A stretch of DNA of 34,817 bases from Marinobacterium profundum (GTDB taxonomy: Bacteria; Pseudomonadota; Gammaproteobacteria; Pseudomonadales; Balneatricaceae): contig NZ_BCNS01000131.1 of NCBI RefSeq assembly GCF_001528745.1, positions 1 through 34,817 on the forward strand. Direction: 5' to 3'. Under the pieces are notes generated by a model that saw nothing but the letters and a program-made list of their open reading frames with translations, ran no database searches and was not told where the DNA came from. Both the position numbers and the translations under genes were made by a program. The first letter of the stretch is position 1, and every line of letters starts with the position of its first letter. Below are positions 15,339-22,648 of the stretch, piece by piece.

Positions 15339-16107
15339 CCTGCTCCAAAGCAGCGCTGCGTCCACCGTGGTTAAAGGCATCCAGCAGGCCTGAACCCACC
15401 ACGGCGATATCGGCCATACCATGCAGGGCCTTTACCTGGACACCGGTGCGGATGCCAAAGCCAACCCCCAGCGGCAGCGGTGTAGTGGCGCGGATGGCGG
15501 CCAGGTAGTCCTCCAGTGGCACTTGCTGGCTGTTGCCGCTGTTATGGCTGTCGGCGCCGGTCACGCCGCGCCGGCTGACGCAGTAGAGCATGCCGCTGGC
15601 GGCATCGCAGATCTGCTGCATGCGGGCCGGTGGCGTTTCCGGTGTCAGCATCCAGATGGGCTCTATCCGGGCCTCAACGCAGCTGTGGCGAAAGTCCGCT
15701 GCCAGCTCCAGCGGCAGGTCGGGGATGATAAGGCCGGCGATACCGGCCGCGGCCGCATCGGCTGGCAGGCGCTCCAGCCCGTAGCGATAGAGCGGATTGA
15801 GGTAGCTCATCAGCAGGATGCGGCTGGCGGGGAAATCCTCGGCCAGCAGCGCTATATCTTCCAGGCAGCGCGCCAGGGTGGGCCGCTGCTGCAGTGCCTG
15901 GTGGCAGGCATGCAGGATGGAGGGGCCATCGGCGGAGGGATCCGAGAACGGGAACTGCACCTCCAGCAACTCAACGCCCTCATTCAGCAGGTCGCGCATC
16001 AGTGCGAGACTCTCGTCGATTGTGGGGTAGCCATAGACCACATGGGTCATCAGCAGGATGGGCTTTTCTTTGCGCTGCTGCTCGATAAATGTCTGAAGCT
16101 TGCTCAT
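15319..16107 (-). CDS. trpA: tryptophan synthase alpha chain, divergent type
   Basis: 262 residues, a TIM barrel that cleaves indole-3-glycerol phosphate to indole plus glyceraldehyde-3-phosphate. Catalytic Glu49 (LLEVQFPFSDPSADGP) and Asp60 are both present at canonical numbering. The phosphate-binding glycines (GVGFGIRTG, VVGSGLLD) and YCVSRRGVTGAD are recognisable. It departs from housekeeping TrpA in several places: THVVYGYPT replaces the usual FxTAGDP, and LLEVQFPFSDPSADG replaces xELGxPFSDPxADG. It starts inside the trpB stop (ATGA overlap, 16104-16107), so the pair is translationally coupled. Its 3' end overlaps the MocR gene. No trpC, trpF, trpD or trpE is near, so this is a stand-alone synthase pair, perhaps a second copy in the genome. 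Confidence 0.92.
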   Translation of the reverse strand: MSKLQTFIEQQRKEKPILLMTHVVYGYPTIDESLALMRDLLNEGVELLEVQFPFSDPSADGPSILHACHQALQQRPTLARCLEDIALLAEDFPASRILLMSYLNPLYRYGLERLPADAAAAGIAGLIIPDLPLELAADFRHSCVEARIEPIWMLTPETPPARMQQICDAASGMLYCVSRRGVTGADSHNSGNSQQVPLEDYLAAIRATTPLPLGVGFGIRTGVQVKALHGMADIAVVGSGLLDAFNHGGRSAALEQVRSLRG

Positions 16108-17339
16108 GCCTGTAACTCCCGCGCCAGGTAGCGCTGCAGGAAGGGGCCGAATTCGGCATCTTTCACCGCGCTGGCGACGTTGAAAATATCCTTGTCGCCG
16201 CGCCCGGAAATGTTGATCACCACCTTCTTGTCCGGCGACATGGCGGGGATATCCCGCAGCGCACCGGCCACGGCGTGGGAGGACTCCAGCGCCGGGATAA
16301 TACCCTCGAGGCGCAGCAGAGCCTGGAAGGCGTGCATGACTTCGTCATCGTTCGCCGCCGTCATGCGTACCCGGCCGGTATCATTCAGGTGCGCCAGAAT
16401 CGGCGATACGCCAACATAGTCGAGCCCTGCGGCAATTGAGTGGGTTTCCATCAGCTGGCCCTGGTCATCCTGCAGGAACATGGTGGCAAATCCCTGGGCG
16501 ATGCCGGGGCTGCCGAGATCGTCGGACAGGCGAATGGAGTGATCCCCTGGTGCCGGTCCACGGCCGCCGGCCTCAACCCCCACCAGTTCAACGCTCTGGT
16601 CGTCGATAAAGGGCAGCATGATGCCGGCGGCGTTGCTGCCGCCCCCCACACAGGCGTAAATGGAGTCGGGCAGAGTACCAAACTGTTGCAGGCTCTGGGC
16701 ACGCACTTCGCGGCCGATCACCGACTGAAATTCGGCCACCATCTCCGGATAGGGCGCGCAGCCACAGGCCGTGCCCAGCAGGTAATGACTGCCGGACGGA
16801 TCCGCGGACCAGTCACGCAGCGCTTCATCGAGCGCATCGCGCAGCGTCTGTCCACCACTGGTCACCGGCACTACTGTGGCGCCGAGCTGCTTCATCCAGA
16901 ACACATTGGGGTACTGACGTTCGATATCCCTGGCGCCCATGTAGATGGTGCATTCCAGCCCCAGACGGGCGGCGATAAGCGCCGAGGCCACGCCATGCTG
17001 GCCGGCGCCGGTTTCAGCGATAATGCGCTTCTTGCCCATGCGTTTGACCAGCAGGCCCTGGCCAATAACGTTGTTCATCTTGTGAGCGCCGCTGTGGTTC
17101 AGGTCCTCGCGCTTGAGAAAGACCTGGGCGCCACCGAGCTCACGGGTGAGGTTGGGACAGGGGGTCAGCGGCGTGGGCCGACCGGAGTATTGCTGCAGTT
17201 CGCGGTCGACCTCGGCCAGAAAATCGCTATCGACACGGGCCTGGTTCCAGGCGTCCAGCAGAGCCTGCTGGCTGGCGTGGAGTATTTCCGGAATGTAGCT
17301 GCCACCGAAGCGGCCGAAGAAACCCTTGTCACTTTGCAT
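16104..17339 (-). CDS. trpB: tryptophan synthase beta chain, divergent type
   Basis: 411 residues, PLP-dependent, condenses indole with serine. PLP lysine Lys87 (HSGAHKMNN) and catalytic Glu109 (ETGAGQHG) sit at canonical positions. The phosphate cup GGGSNAAG and GIIPALESSHA are intact, so it should be active. Unusual replacements: LLGTACGCAPYPEMV where most TrpB have xGSxxGPHPYPxMV; GVEAGGRGPAPGDHSIRLS in place of the usual GxxxGxHAA segment; and PGIAQGFATMFLQDDQGQ instead of PGVLHGxxTYLLQD. AAGGTG precedes the ATG. It is the first gene of a two-gene operon and is divergent from a TetR gene across a 21-bp palindrome. This regulation and isolation are unlike normal trp operons and suggest transfer or a specialised role. 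Confidence 0.93.
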   Translation of the reverse strand: MQSDKGFFGRFGGSYIPEILHASQQALLDAWNQARVDSDFLAEVDRELQQYSGRPTPLTPCPNLTRELGGAQVFLKREDLNHSGAHKMNNVIGQGLLVKRMGKKRIIAETGAGQHGVASALIAARLGLECTIYMGARDIERQYPNVFWMKQLGATVVPVTSGGQTLRDALDEALRDWSADPSGSHYLLGTACGCAPYPEMVAEFQSVIGREVRAQSLQQFGTLPDSIYACVGGGSNAAGIMLPFIDDQSVELVGVEAGGRGPAPGDHSIRLSDDLGSPGIAQGFATMFLQDDQGQLMETHSIAAGLDYVGVSPILAHLNDTGRVRMTAANDDEVMHAFQALLRLEGIIPALESSHAVAGALRDIPAMSPDKKVVINISGRGDKDIFNVASAVKDAEFGPFLQRYLARELQA

Positions 17340-17355
17340 GACGCACCTTAATTTA

Positions 17356-17376
17356 TTAACTATACCGTTTAGTTAA
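17356..17376. promoter_or_regulatory. predicted TetR operator between trpB and tetR-type gene
   Basis: A 21-bp near-palindrome with perfect 7-bp arms, TTAACTA (17356-17362) and TAGTTAA (17370-17376), around a TACCGTT-like centre. The AT-rich arms with a central CCG are typical of TetR-family sites. It lies 17 bp upstream of trpB and about 49 bp upstream of the TetR ATG, so binding could block both. Confidence 0.7.
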
Positions 17377-17424
17377 AATAATAGTAAAATTCCCTGCAGT
17401 CAACGACATTTTAAGGACCTATAC

Positions 17425-17982
17425 ATGGCCCGGGGCCGACCTTCCAAAAAACAGCTGATTCTGGACACGGCGCAGCGCCTGTTCAGCGAGCGGGGCTATC
17501 AGGGCACGACCATTGATCTGGTGGTGCAAAGTGCCGGGGTGTCAAAGCCGACGGTGTACAGTCATTTTCCCAGCAAACAGGCGCTGTGGCAGGCCATGCT
17601 GGAGCAGGCCATTGCGGCCTCCGAGGAACAGCGGGCGACACTCGATATCGAGGCTGTTGGCTGGTTTGAGCTGATTCCGGGCGGCTTCGCCCAGCTCGCA
17701 TCACAACCGCAGATGCTGGCCATTTATCGCATTATGCTGGGGGAACAGCACAAGATGGAGCCGGAGTCGCGGGCGCTCTTCAGTGCCTTTGAGGAGGATT
17801 TAGAGCACTGGTGTGACCGGGTGCTAAAGGCTCAGATGGTCAGCTTGACAGCAGAGCAGCGCTTTATGCTGCGGGCCCTGTGCCGTGAGGGGGTGTTGCA
17901 ACCAGCGCTACGACAGCAGACTGTTCCGGCTACAGGTGACCTCTCCAGCCTGATTCGGCGCGCGCTGGGGGCGCAGGGTTAG
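17425..17982 (+). CDS. TetR/AcrR-family repressor, likely controlling the divergent trpBA
   Basis: 185 residues. The N-terminal HTH is textbook TetR: ILDTAQRLFSERGYQGTTIDLVVQSAGVSKPTVYSHFPSKQALWQAML (residues about 10-60). The C-terminal ligand/dimer domain is of the TetR_C type with LAIYRIMLGEQHKMEPESRALF. The ligand is unknown; given the neighbour it might sense an indole- or tryptophan-related compound, which is speculation. AAGGACC lies before the ATG. The shared promoter region with trpB holds the palindrome at 17356-17376, the natural binding site. The next gene (CehA-like) starts 139 bp downstream and could be read through, but the gap suggests its own promoter. Confidence 0.9.
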   Translation: MARGRPSKKQLILDTAQRLFSERGYQGTTIDLVVQSAGVSKPTVYSHFPSKQALWQAMLEQAIAASEEQRATLDIEAVGWFELIPGGFAQLASQPQMLAIYRIMLGEQHKMEPESRALFSAFEEDLEHWCDRVLKAQMVSLTAEQRFMLRALCREGVLQPALRQQTVPATGDLSSLIRRALGAQG

Positions 17983-18121
17983 TCGCGGGCATAACGCCGA
18001 TCCTGGCCTGGTGGGGATTGTGACGCTGTGTGCGTTGACGCTTAACGGCAGGGGCGTATACACTCGATTTTGTTAATTGATTATCCAATTAAAAAACCCA
18101 ATAGCGCCGAAAGGTCCAAAA

Positions 18122-20395
18122 ATGATAAAAGCGTTGCGTAAGCCCTTTATGTCCAAGGCAATAATTCTGCTGTCGATACTTGGCGCGGCGGCCCAGAGCC
18201 ATGCAAGTGTCTCTATTAGCCAAGGCAAGACCATTATTCCGGCGGGCACGGCGTTGTCCGATCAGGACCTGACCATCAGAAACGACAAGCTGGCGTTCTC
18301 GCTGGCTGTGGGCACAGCACCGCCATGGGGTGTGGCGCGCGGCTGCATCATCGATATGGCGAACGTCAAAGCCGACGGCTCGCTGAGCAACGACCGGGTA
18401 GCCTTCGCCGACTTTATTCCCAATAACTGGTCGAGCTGGCCGAACACCTATCAGAAAGTCGATATTCTAAAAGACAGCCCCGAGGAAGCCGTGGTTAAAG
18501 TCACGCGCGACTTTGGCAAGGCGGTGATCAGCACCGAATACAGCCTCAAGGCGGGCTCCGATCGCATCAGTGTCAAAACTACCATGACCAACGAGGGTGA
18601 AGACCTGGTCGATCTGCAGTCGGGCTATACGCTGTGGCCTGAGGGTGGTTACAAGTTCGCGGTACCTGGCTATGCGGGCGAGGAAGAGGCGACTGTCGAC
18701 AAGCCGGTCGCCGATCGCTTCGTCGGATACGACCAGGACTGGGCGATCGCCCTGCACGCGCCTTACTTTACCGAACTGAAATACAAATCCCGCGACCTGT
18801 ACCTCAAGCACAGCCTGAAAAAATCGCAGTCAGTCTCGTTTGAAGGCGAGTACCAGGTGCTGGGCAGCGGCGATATCGCACCTGTGGTAAAAGCGGAAAT
18901 CGAGCGCAAGCAGCTGGATGCGGGTTCACTGTCTGGCAGTGTGAAAACCCAGGATGGAAAAACTGTCGAGGCACCGGCTGTCGTGATCCTGAAGGACGGT
19001 GTGCCCTACATCTGGGCAATCGGCAAGGACGGCAACTATAAGCTGGACCTGCCTGTCGGCGACTATCAGGCCTATGCTACGGCCAAGGGCTATTCCCAAA
19101 GCAAGAAACATGATATTCGCATCGAAAACAAGCAAGCTCTGAGCCTGGCGTTCGACGATCTTCTCGCCCCGGGCGAGGTGAGCATTCAGGTGACGGACGC
19201 CCAGAGCAAGGCGCCGCTGGACGCGAAAATCCAGATAGAAAGCGGCAACAAGCCCCTGATCGAATTTCTCGGCGCCAAGACCTTCTTCACCGGGCTGGAC
19301 GATATAGGCCAGGCGCGCTTTACCCTCGCCCCCGGCGATTACCAGCTCAAAGTCTCGGCCGGGGCCAACTTTGTGTCCAAGCCGGTATTGGTAGACGTGA
19401 GCATAGCGCCAAACAAGACGACAGACGTGACCAGCGAAGTGCCGATCAGCACTTATCCGACTCAGCACGGCTGGTACTCAGGCGACCTGCATCATCACTC
19501 CGATGTGCTGGAAGGCTCGACCCCTCCGCAGGACCTGGTTATTTCGCAGCTGGCTGCGGGCCTTAACGTTACCTTCGTCAGTGACCACGACTCGACGAAA
19601 AATCACGTCGAGATCAAGGCGCTCTCCGACAAGCGCGGCGTGCCCTTTGTACCGTCTATCGAGTTTTCGCCGTCCTGGGGGCATTTCAACCCCTTCCCTC
19701 TGGATATAGGCGCAGAGCTCTCCGTTGATCCTGGTGTTGACGATATACATACCCTGCTCAAGGACATGCGGCGCATGGGCGCGACAGTGGTTGCCTCCAA
19801 CCACCCGTACATCCCTTACGGCTATATGAGCAGTCTGGAAAAGAACACAGTGCCCGGCGGCTTTGATCCTGCGATCGATTTGATCGAGATCAATGCGGTA
19901 GTCGACTATCAAAAGGCAGTCGAAAAAGCCCGCCAGCTGTGGACTGATGGCTTGCCCTATTATTACACCGCAGGTTCTGACACCCATGATGTGTGGAACG
20001 AAACCACGGGCCTGGATCGGATGTTCGTTTACACCGGCAGCAAACCGGACGCCAAGGCCTTTGCCCAGGCGATGAAAAACGGCCGCGCTTACGTGTCCTT
20101 TGGCCCGGTTATCTATCCGAAAAACGTGATGTTCGGCGACACCCTGAAACTGGCGAAGGACCAGCCACAGACCCTCAGCTTCGACCTGCTCTCGGTCAAT
20201 GGCCTGAAGTCCGTGCAGCTGATCGGCAAGCAGGGCGTTATCAGCGAACAGGCGCTTGCCGGCGAGACCGCCTCGGTGCAATTCGACGTGCCCCAGGAGT
20301 CTGGCTGGGTGGGTCTGGTGGTCGAAGACAGCCAGGAAAACAAGGCGTTTACCAATCCGGTATGGCTGAAAATGGTCGAGGAGCAGCAGTTCTGA
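18122..20395 (+). CDS. secreted CehA/McbA-family PHP-domain metallohydrolase
   Basis: 757 residues from the ATG at 18122 (AAAGG upstream); an in-frame TTG at 18077 is rejected. A signal peptide (AIILLSILGAAAQSHA) follows. Residues ~25-270 are beta-rich with no clear family. About 275-350 is a carboxypeptidase-regulatory-like beta sandwich (LSGSVKTQDGKTVEAPAVV...DLPVGDYQAYATAKGY), then a second such domain to ~430. From ~450 comes a PHP phosphoesterase domain: GWYSGDLHHHSD (His457-459), VTFVSDHDS, SIEFSP, ASNHPYIPYG and the late GSDTHDVW. These His/Asp residues form the two- or three-metal site. CehA and McbA hydrolyse aryl carbamates; related periplasmic proteins are mostly uncharacterised. 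A terminator follows at 20419. Confidence 0.85.
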   Translation: MIKALRKPFMSKAIILLSILGAAAQSHASVSISQGKTIIPAGTALSDQDLTIRNDKLAFSLAVGTAPPWGVARGCIIDMANVKADGSLSNDRVAFADFIPNNWSSWPNTYQKVDILKDSPEEAVVKVTRDFGKAVISTEYSLKAGSDRISVKTTMTNEGEDLVDLQSGYTLWPEGGYKFAVPGYAGEEEATVDKPVADRFVGYDQDWAIALHAPYFTELKYKSRDLYLKHSLKKSQSVSFEGEYQVLGSGDIAPVVKAEIERKQLDAGSLSGSVKTQDGKTVEAPAVVILKDGVPYIWAIGKDGNYKLDLPVGDYQAYATAKGYSQSKKHDIRIENKQALSLAFDDLLAPGEVSIQVTDAQSKAPLDAKIQIESGNKPLIEFLGAKTFFTGLDDIGQARFTLAPGDYQLKVSAGANFVSKPVLVDVSIAPNKTTDVTSEVPISTYPTQHGWYSGDLHHHSDVLEGSTPPQDLVISQLAAGLNVTFVSDHDSTKNHVEIKALSDKRGVPFVPSIEFSPSWGHFNPFPLDIGAELSVDPGVDDIHTLLKDMRRMGATVVASNHPYIPYGYMSSLEKNTVPGGFDPAIDLIEINAVVDYQKAVEKARQLWTDGLPYYYTAGSDTHDVWNETTGLDRMFVYTGSKPDAKAFAQAMKNGRAYVSFGPVIYPKNVMFGDTLKLAKDQPQTLSFDLLSVNGLKSVQLIGKQGVISEQALAGETASVQFDVPQESGWVGLVVEDSQENKAFTNPVWLKMVEEQQF

Positions 20396-20418
20396 CCAGG
20401 GTGTTTGCGTTGTAAATC

Positions 20419-20445
20419 ACCGGGGCCCAGGCCTCGGTTTTTTTT
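20419..20445 (+). terminator. rho-independent terminator after the CehA-like gene
   Basis: ACCGGGGC (20419-20426) pairs with GCCTCGGT (20431-20438), with one G-T wobble and a 4-nt loop, followed by eight T. Confidence 0.85.
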
Positions 20446-20460
20446 GCGTGCGCCGGGCTG

Positions 20461-21066
20461 TTAGCGCTCATCCCTGTCGCGTTTGGGGAAGAGCCAGAAG
20501 GCCAGCAGTTTGGTCAGGGCCGGCATCAGTACATAGGTCATCAGCAGGGTTATCGGGATGGTCATCAGCAGGGTGCGCGGCAGCAGCGGAATCTGGCTAA
20601 GTTCGGCGCCGAGCAGCCAGCTCACAAGGGTGATCAGCGGAAATATTGCCAGCCAGGCCACCACCGCCATTTTGTATTTGGGGGGCGGTTTCACCGGGTT
20701 CTGGCCCGGCAGGGAAAACCAGGCCACAAGCCCCGACATTACTTCGGTACTGTCGGGCGCATCGAGGCAGTCTTCGATCGCATCCAGGTACTGAATACGC
20801 TGCGGTGATTGCTGCCAGTGCTCCAGGTCTTCCCGGCTGCGGAACTTGAAAAGGATACGGTACTCGGGGTCGGCGCTGCTGGCAGGGCGGAACAGGGTTG
20901 AGCCCAGAAAACCGGCAAAGTGCACGACTTCCCGGCTGAGTGCGCTGTTGAGCTGTTCGAAGGCTTTTTCCTTGCCGGGCTTGATACGTCTTGAGATCAC
21001 CACCGTGACGGCATCGTCGGCGGTGGTGTTGATGCTGGTGTCGGTCGGTTGTGGTGTCTGGTCCAT
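20461..21066 (-). CDS. antibiotic-biosynthesis-monooxygenase (ABM) domain protein with C-terminal membrane helices
   Basis: 201 residues. Residues about 18-110 form an ABM ferredoxin-like fold: AVTVVISRRIKPGKEKAFEQLNSAL, then HFAGFLGSTLFRP and YRILFKFRSREDLEHWQQSP. The region 130-195 has two or three membrane helices (MAVVAWLAIFPLITLVSWLL, TLLMTIPITLLMTYVLMPAL) and ends with a basic tail. This ABM-plus-membrane arrangement is common in bacteria, but the substrate is unknown; many ABM proteins bind haem or small aromatics without being true monooxygenases. It lies 55 bp behind pspC on the same strand and could be read from the psp promoter. An 8-bp inverted repeat (21077-21084 with 21105-21112) lies in that gap. 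Confidence 0.75.
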   Translation of the reverse strand: MDQTPQPTDTSINTTADDAVTVVISRRIKPGKEKAFEQLNSALSREVVHFAGFLGSTLFRPASSADPEYRILFKFRSREDLEHWQQSPQRIQYLDAIEDCLDAPDSTEVMSGLVAWFSLPGQNPVKPPPKYKMAVVAWLAIFPLITLVSWLLGAELSQIPLLPRTLLMTIPITLLMTYVLMPALTKLLAFWLFPKRDRDER

Positions 21067-21121
21067 GCCGGCAGTTCCTTCGGGCGGGGAAGAGCTCCAT
21101 GATACCCGAAGGTGTTGTTCT

Positions 21122-21511
21122 TTAGAGATCCTTGAATTCCTTGTTGAAACGGTAGCGGCTTGAGGTGACGTAGCGCTCCATCGACTGCAATCTGCGATCT
21201 ACCGCCTGCATGCGCTCATTCAGCTGACGCAGACGCGAGCTCATGGGTCTGCCGTAGTCGAACGCCGGCTTGCGGGCGCTTTCCCGTACGGCGGGTCCCT
21301 GGCGGCGATCCAGCAGAAAAATGCCCGCCAGATAGAGCAGTACAGCCAGGCTGCCGCTGAACAGGAACAGGGTCAGGAAGATAATGCGCGCCAGCCAGAC
21401 CGGCTGACCATAGCTTTCGGCCAGTCCTGCGCAAACGCCGCCGAGCCAGCCCTTGTCAGCACTGCGGTAGAGGTTGCGGTTATAGCCATTGCGCTTGGTT
21501 GGGTGATTCAT
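21122..21511 (-). CDS. pspC: phage shock protein C
   Basis: 129 residues from the ATG at 21511, which has AAGGAG upstream; the longer open frame has no PspC sequence before it. The N-terminal PspC domain is clear: NLYRSADKGWLGGVCAGLAESYGQPVWLARIIFLTLFLFSGSLAVLLYLAGIFLL. The C-terminal part (about 85-129) is a heptad-like coiled coil (SSRLRQLNERMQAVDRRLQSMERYV). PspC is an inner-membrane sensor that, with PspB, draws PspA away from PspF under envelope stress. Third gene of pspABC, 28 bp after pspB. Confidence 0.93.
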   Translation of the reverse strand: MNHPTKRNGYNRNLYRSADKGWLGGVCAGLAESYGQPVWLARIIFLTLFLFSGSLAVLLYLAGIFLLDRRQGPAVRESARKPAFDYGRPMSSRLRQLNERMQAVDRRLQSMERYVTSSRYRFNKEFKDL

Positions 21512-21539
21512 GCGGGGCTCCTTGTTCGGTTGCGTTGGC

Positions 21540-21791
21540 TCAATGCTGGCGGTCGTCGTCCCGGCTGGTGCGCCAGCCGGCGTGCTCGCTGTCCAGTATG
21601 GTTTCCAGCGTCTGCACACGCTGTTCCAGGCGTTCGGCCAGGGCGAGGGTTTCTTCCAGTTGCTGGTGCTCATCGCCCGACAGGCCCTTGTTGAGTCGGG
21701 CGCGGGTCCAGTAATGCAGCATGAGCCACATCGGCACCACGACGGCGAGGAAAATCACCGTCGGCACGAAGAAAAACACCATGGTGGACAT
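21540..21791 (-). CDS. pspB: phage shock protein B
   Basis: 83 residues, standard PspB. One N-terminal membrane helix (VFFFVPTVIFLAVVVPMWLMLHY) is followed by a cytoplasmic helix with the PspB leucine/acid pattern (LSGDEHQQLEETLALAERLEQRVQTLETIL). It works with PspC to relay envelope stress to PspA. Its ATG overlaps the pspA stop by one base (TGATG), so translation is coupled. Confidence 0.93.
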   Translation of the reverse strand: MSTMVFFFVPTVIFLAVVVPMWLMLHYWTRARLNKGLSGDEHQQLEETLALAERLEQRVQTLETILDSEHAGWRTSRDDDRQH

Positions 21792-22468
21792 CAGTCATGG
21801 CTCCGCTCGGTGGATTTCATGCGGGCCTTGAGCGCGGCCAGGGCATCCTCGACCTGGTCATTGCGCTCCAGGTCCTCGAACTGCTCGTTGAGGCCGGGAT
21901 TTCGGCCCAGATCCTGGGACTCAATTTCTGCTTCCATGTTATCCATGCGTCTTTCATAGGCCTCAAATTTTTGAAAGGCATCTTCCAGTTTGTCGCGGTT
22001 GCTGGCGCGACGCATATCCAGGCGCGAGCGGCTGGTTTGTTCGCGTACCCGCAGGGATTTTTGCTTGGCCTTGGCGTCGTCGAGCTTTTGCTGTAACTGG
22101 CCAATTTCTTCGTGCAGCACTGTCAGTTGTTCCTCTATTGTCGCCAACTCCTGCTGTGCCTGCTTCAGGGTCTCCTCAATGGCCTGTTGCTCACCCAGTG
22201 CCGCCCGGGCCAGGTCCTCTCGGCCCTTGTTGATGGCCAGGCGTGCCTTGCGTTCCCACTCGGCGGCTTCGTCGGCAAGACGCTCCAGACGACGCTGCAG
22301 GGATTTTCGATCAGCTATCACCCGGGCGGAGGTTGTACGCACTTCCACCAGGGTGTCTTCCATTTCCTGGATCATCATGCGGATCATCTTGGCCGGGTCT
22401 TCGGCGCGATCGAGCAGGGCGGTAATGTTGGCGTTAACGATGTCACCAAAGCGTGAAAAGATACCCAT
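21791..22468 (-). CDS. pspA: phage shock protein A
   Basis: 225 residues from the ATG at 22468 (GGGAG upstream), which gives the canonical start MGIFSRFGDIVNANITALLDRAEDP. Earlier in-frame codons are not used. The protein is an ESCRT-III-like coiled coil over nearly its full length: the amphipathic N-terminal helix, then the MIRMMIQEMEDTLVEVRT hairpin and long Glu/Gln/Ala heptads. PspA oligomerises on damaged inner membrane and otherwise inhibits the AAA+ activator PspF. First gene of pspABC. The sigma-54 promoter at 22508-22522 lies 40 bp upstream, and divergent pspF completes the classic arrangement. Confidence 0.95.
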   Translation of the reverse strand: MGIFSRFGDIVNANITALLDRAEDPAKMIRMMIQEMEDTLVEVRTTSARVIADRKSLQRRLERLADEAAEWERKARLAINKGREDLARAALGEQQAIEETLKQAQQELATIEEQLTVLHEEIGQLQQKLDDAKAKQKSLRVREQTSRSRLDMRRASNRDKLEDAFQKFEAYERRMDNMEAEIESQDLGRNPGLNEQFEDLERNDQVEDALAALKARMKSTERSHD

Positions 22469-22507
22469 GATATGTGGCTCCCGATGGTTGGTTTCCAAAG
22501 GTATAAA

Positions 22508-22522
22508 GCGATTGCTGTGCCA
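22508..22522 (-). promoter_or_regulatory. sigma-54 (-24/-12) promoter for pspABC
   Basis: On the minus strand TGGCACAGCAATCGC matches TGGCAC-N5-TTGC with one change. GG and GC are exactly ten bases apart, as RpoN requires. The predicted start is about 22496, within the pspA leader. The same bases take part in a 7-bp inverted repeat (22514-22520 with 22523-22529). PspF divergently encoded beside it is the matching activator. Confidence 0.8.
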
Positions 22523-22648
22523 GCACAGCCTATGCGGCTGAAAATAAAGGATTTTATGTTTTCGTGTAGTAACGGAAAAGTAAATGTGGCTTGTGATTGT
22601 GGTTTAAATGGCTAAGTTATAGCTAGATTAATCATTTTGTTGGTGTAT

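Noticed and set aside
16440-17351. 303-codon plus-strand open frame opposite trpB
   Set aside because: Shadow of trpB; no start signal or protein family.
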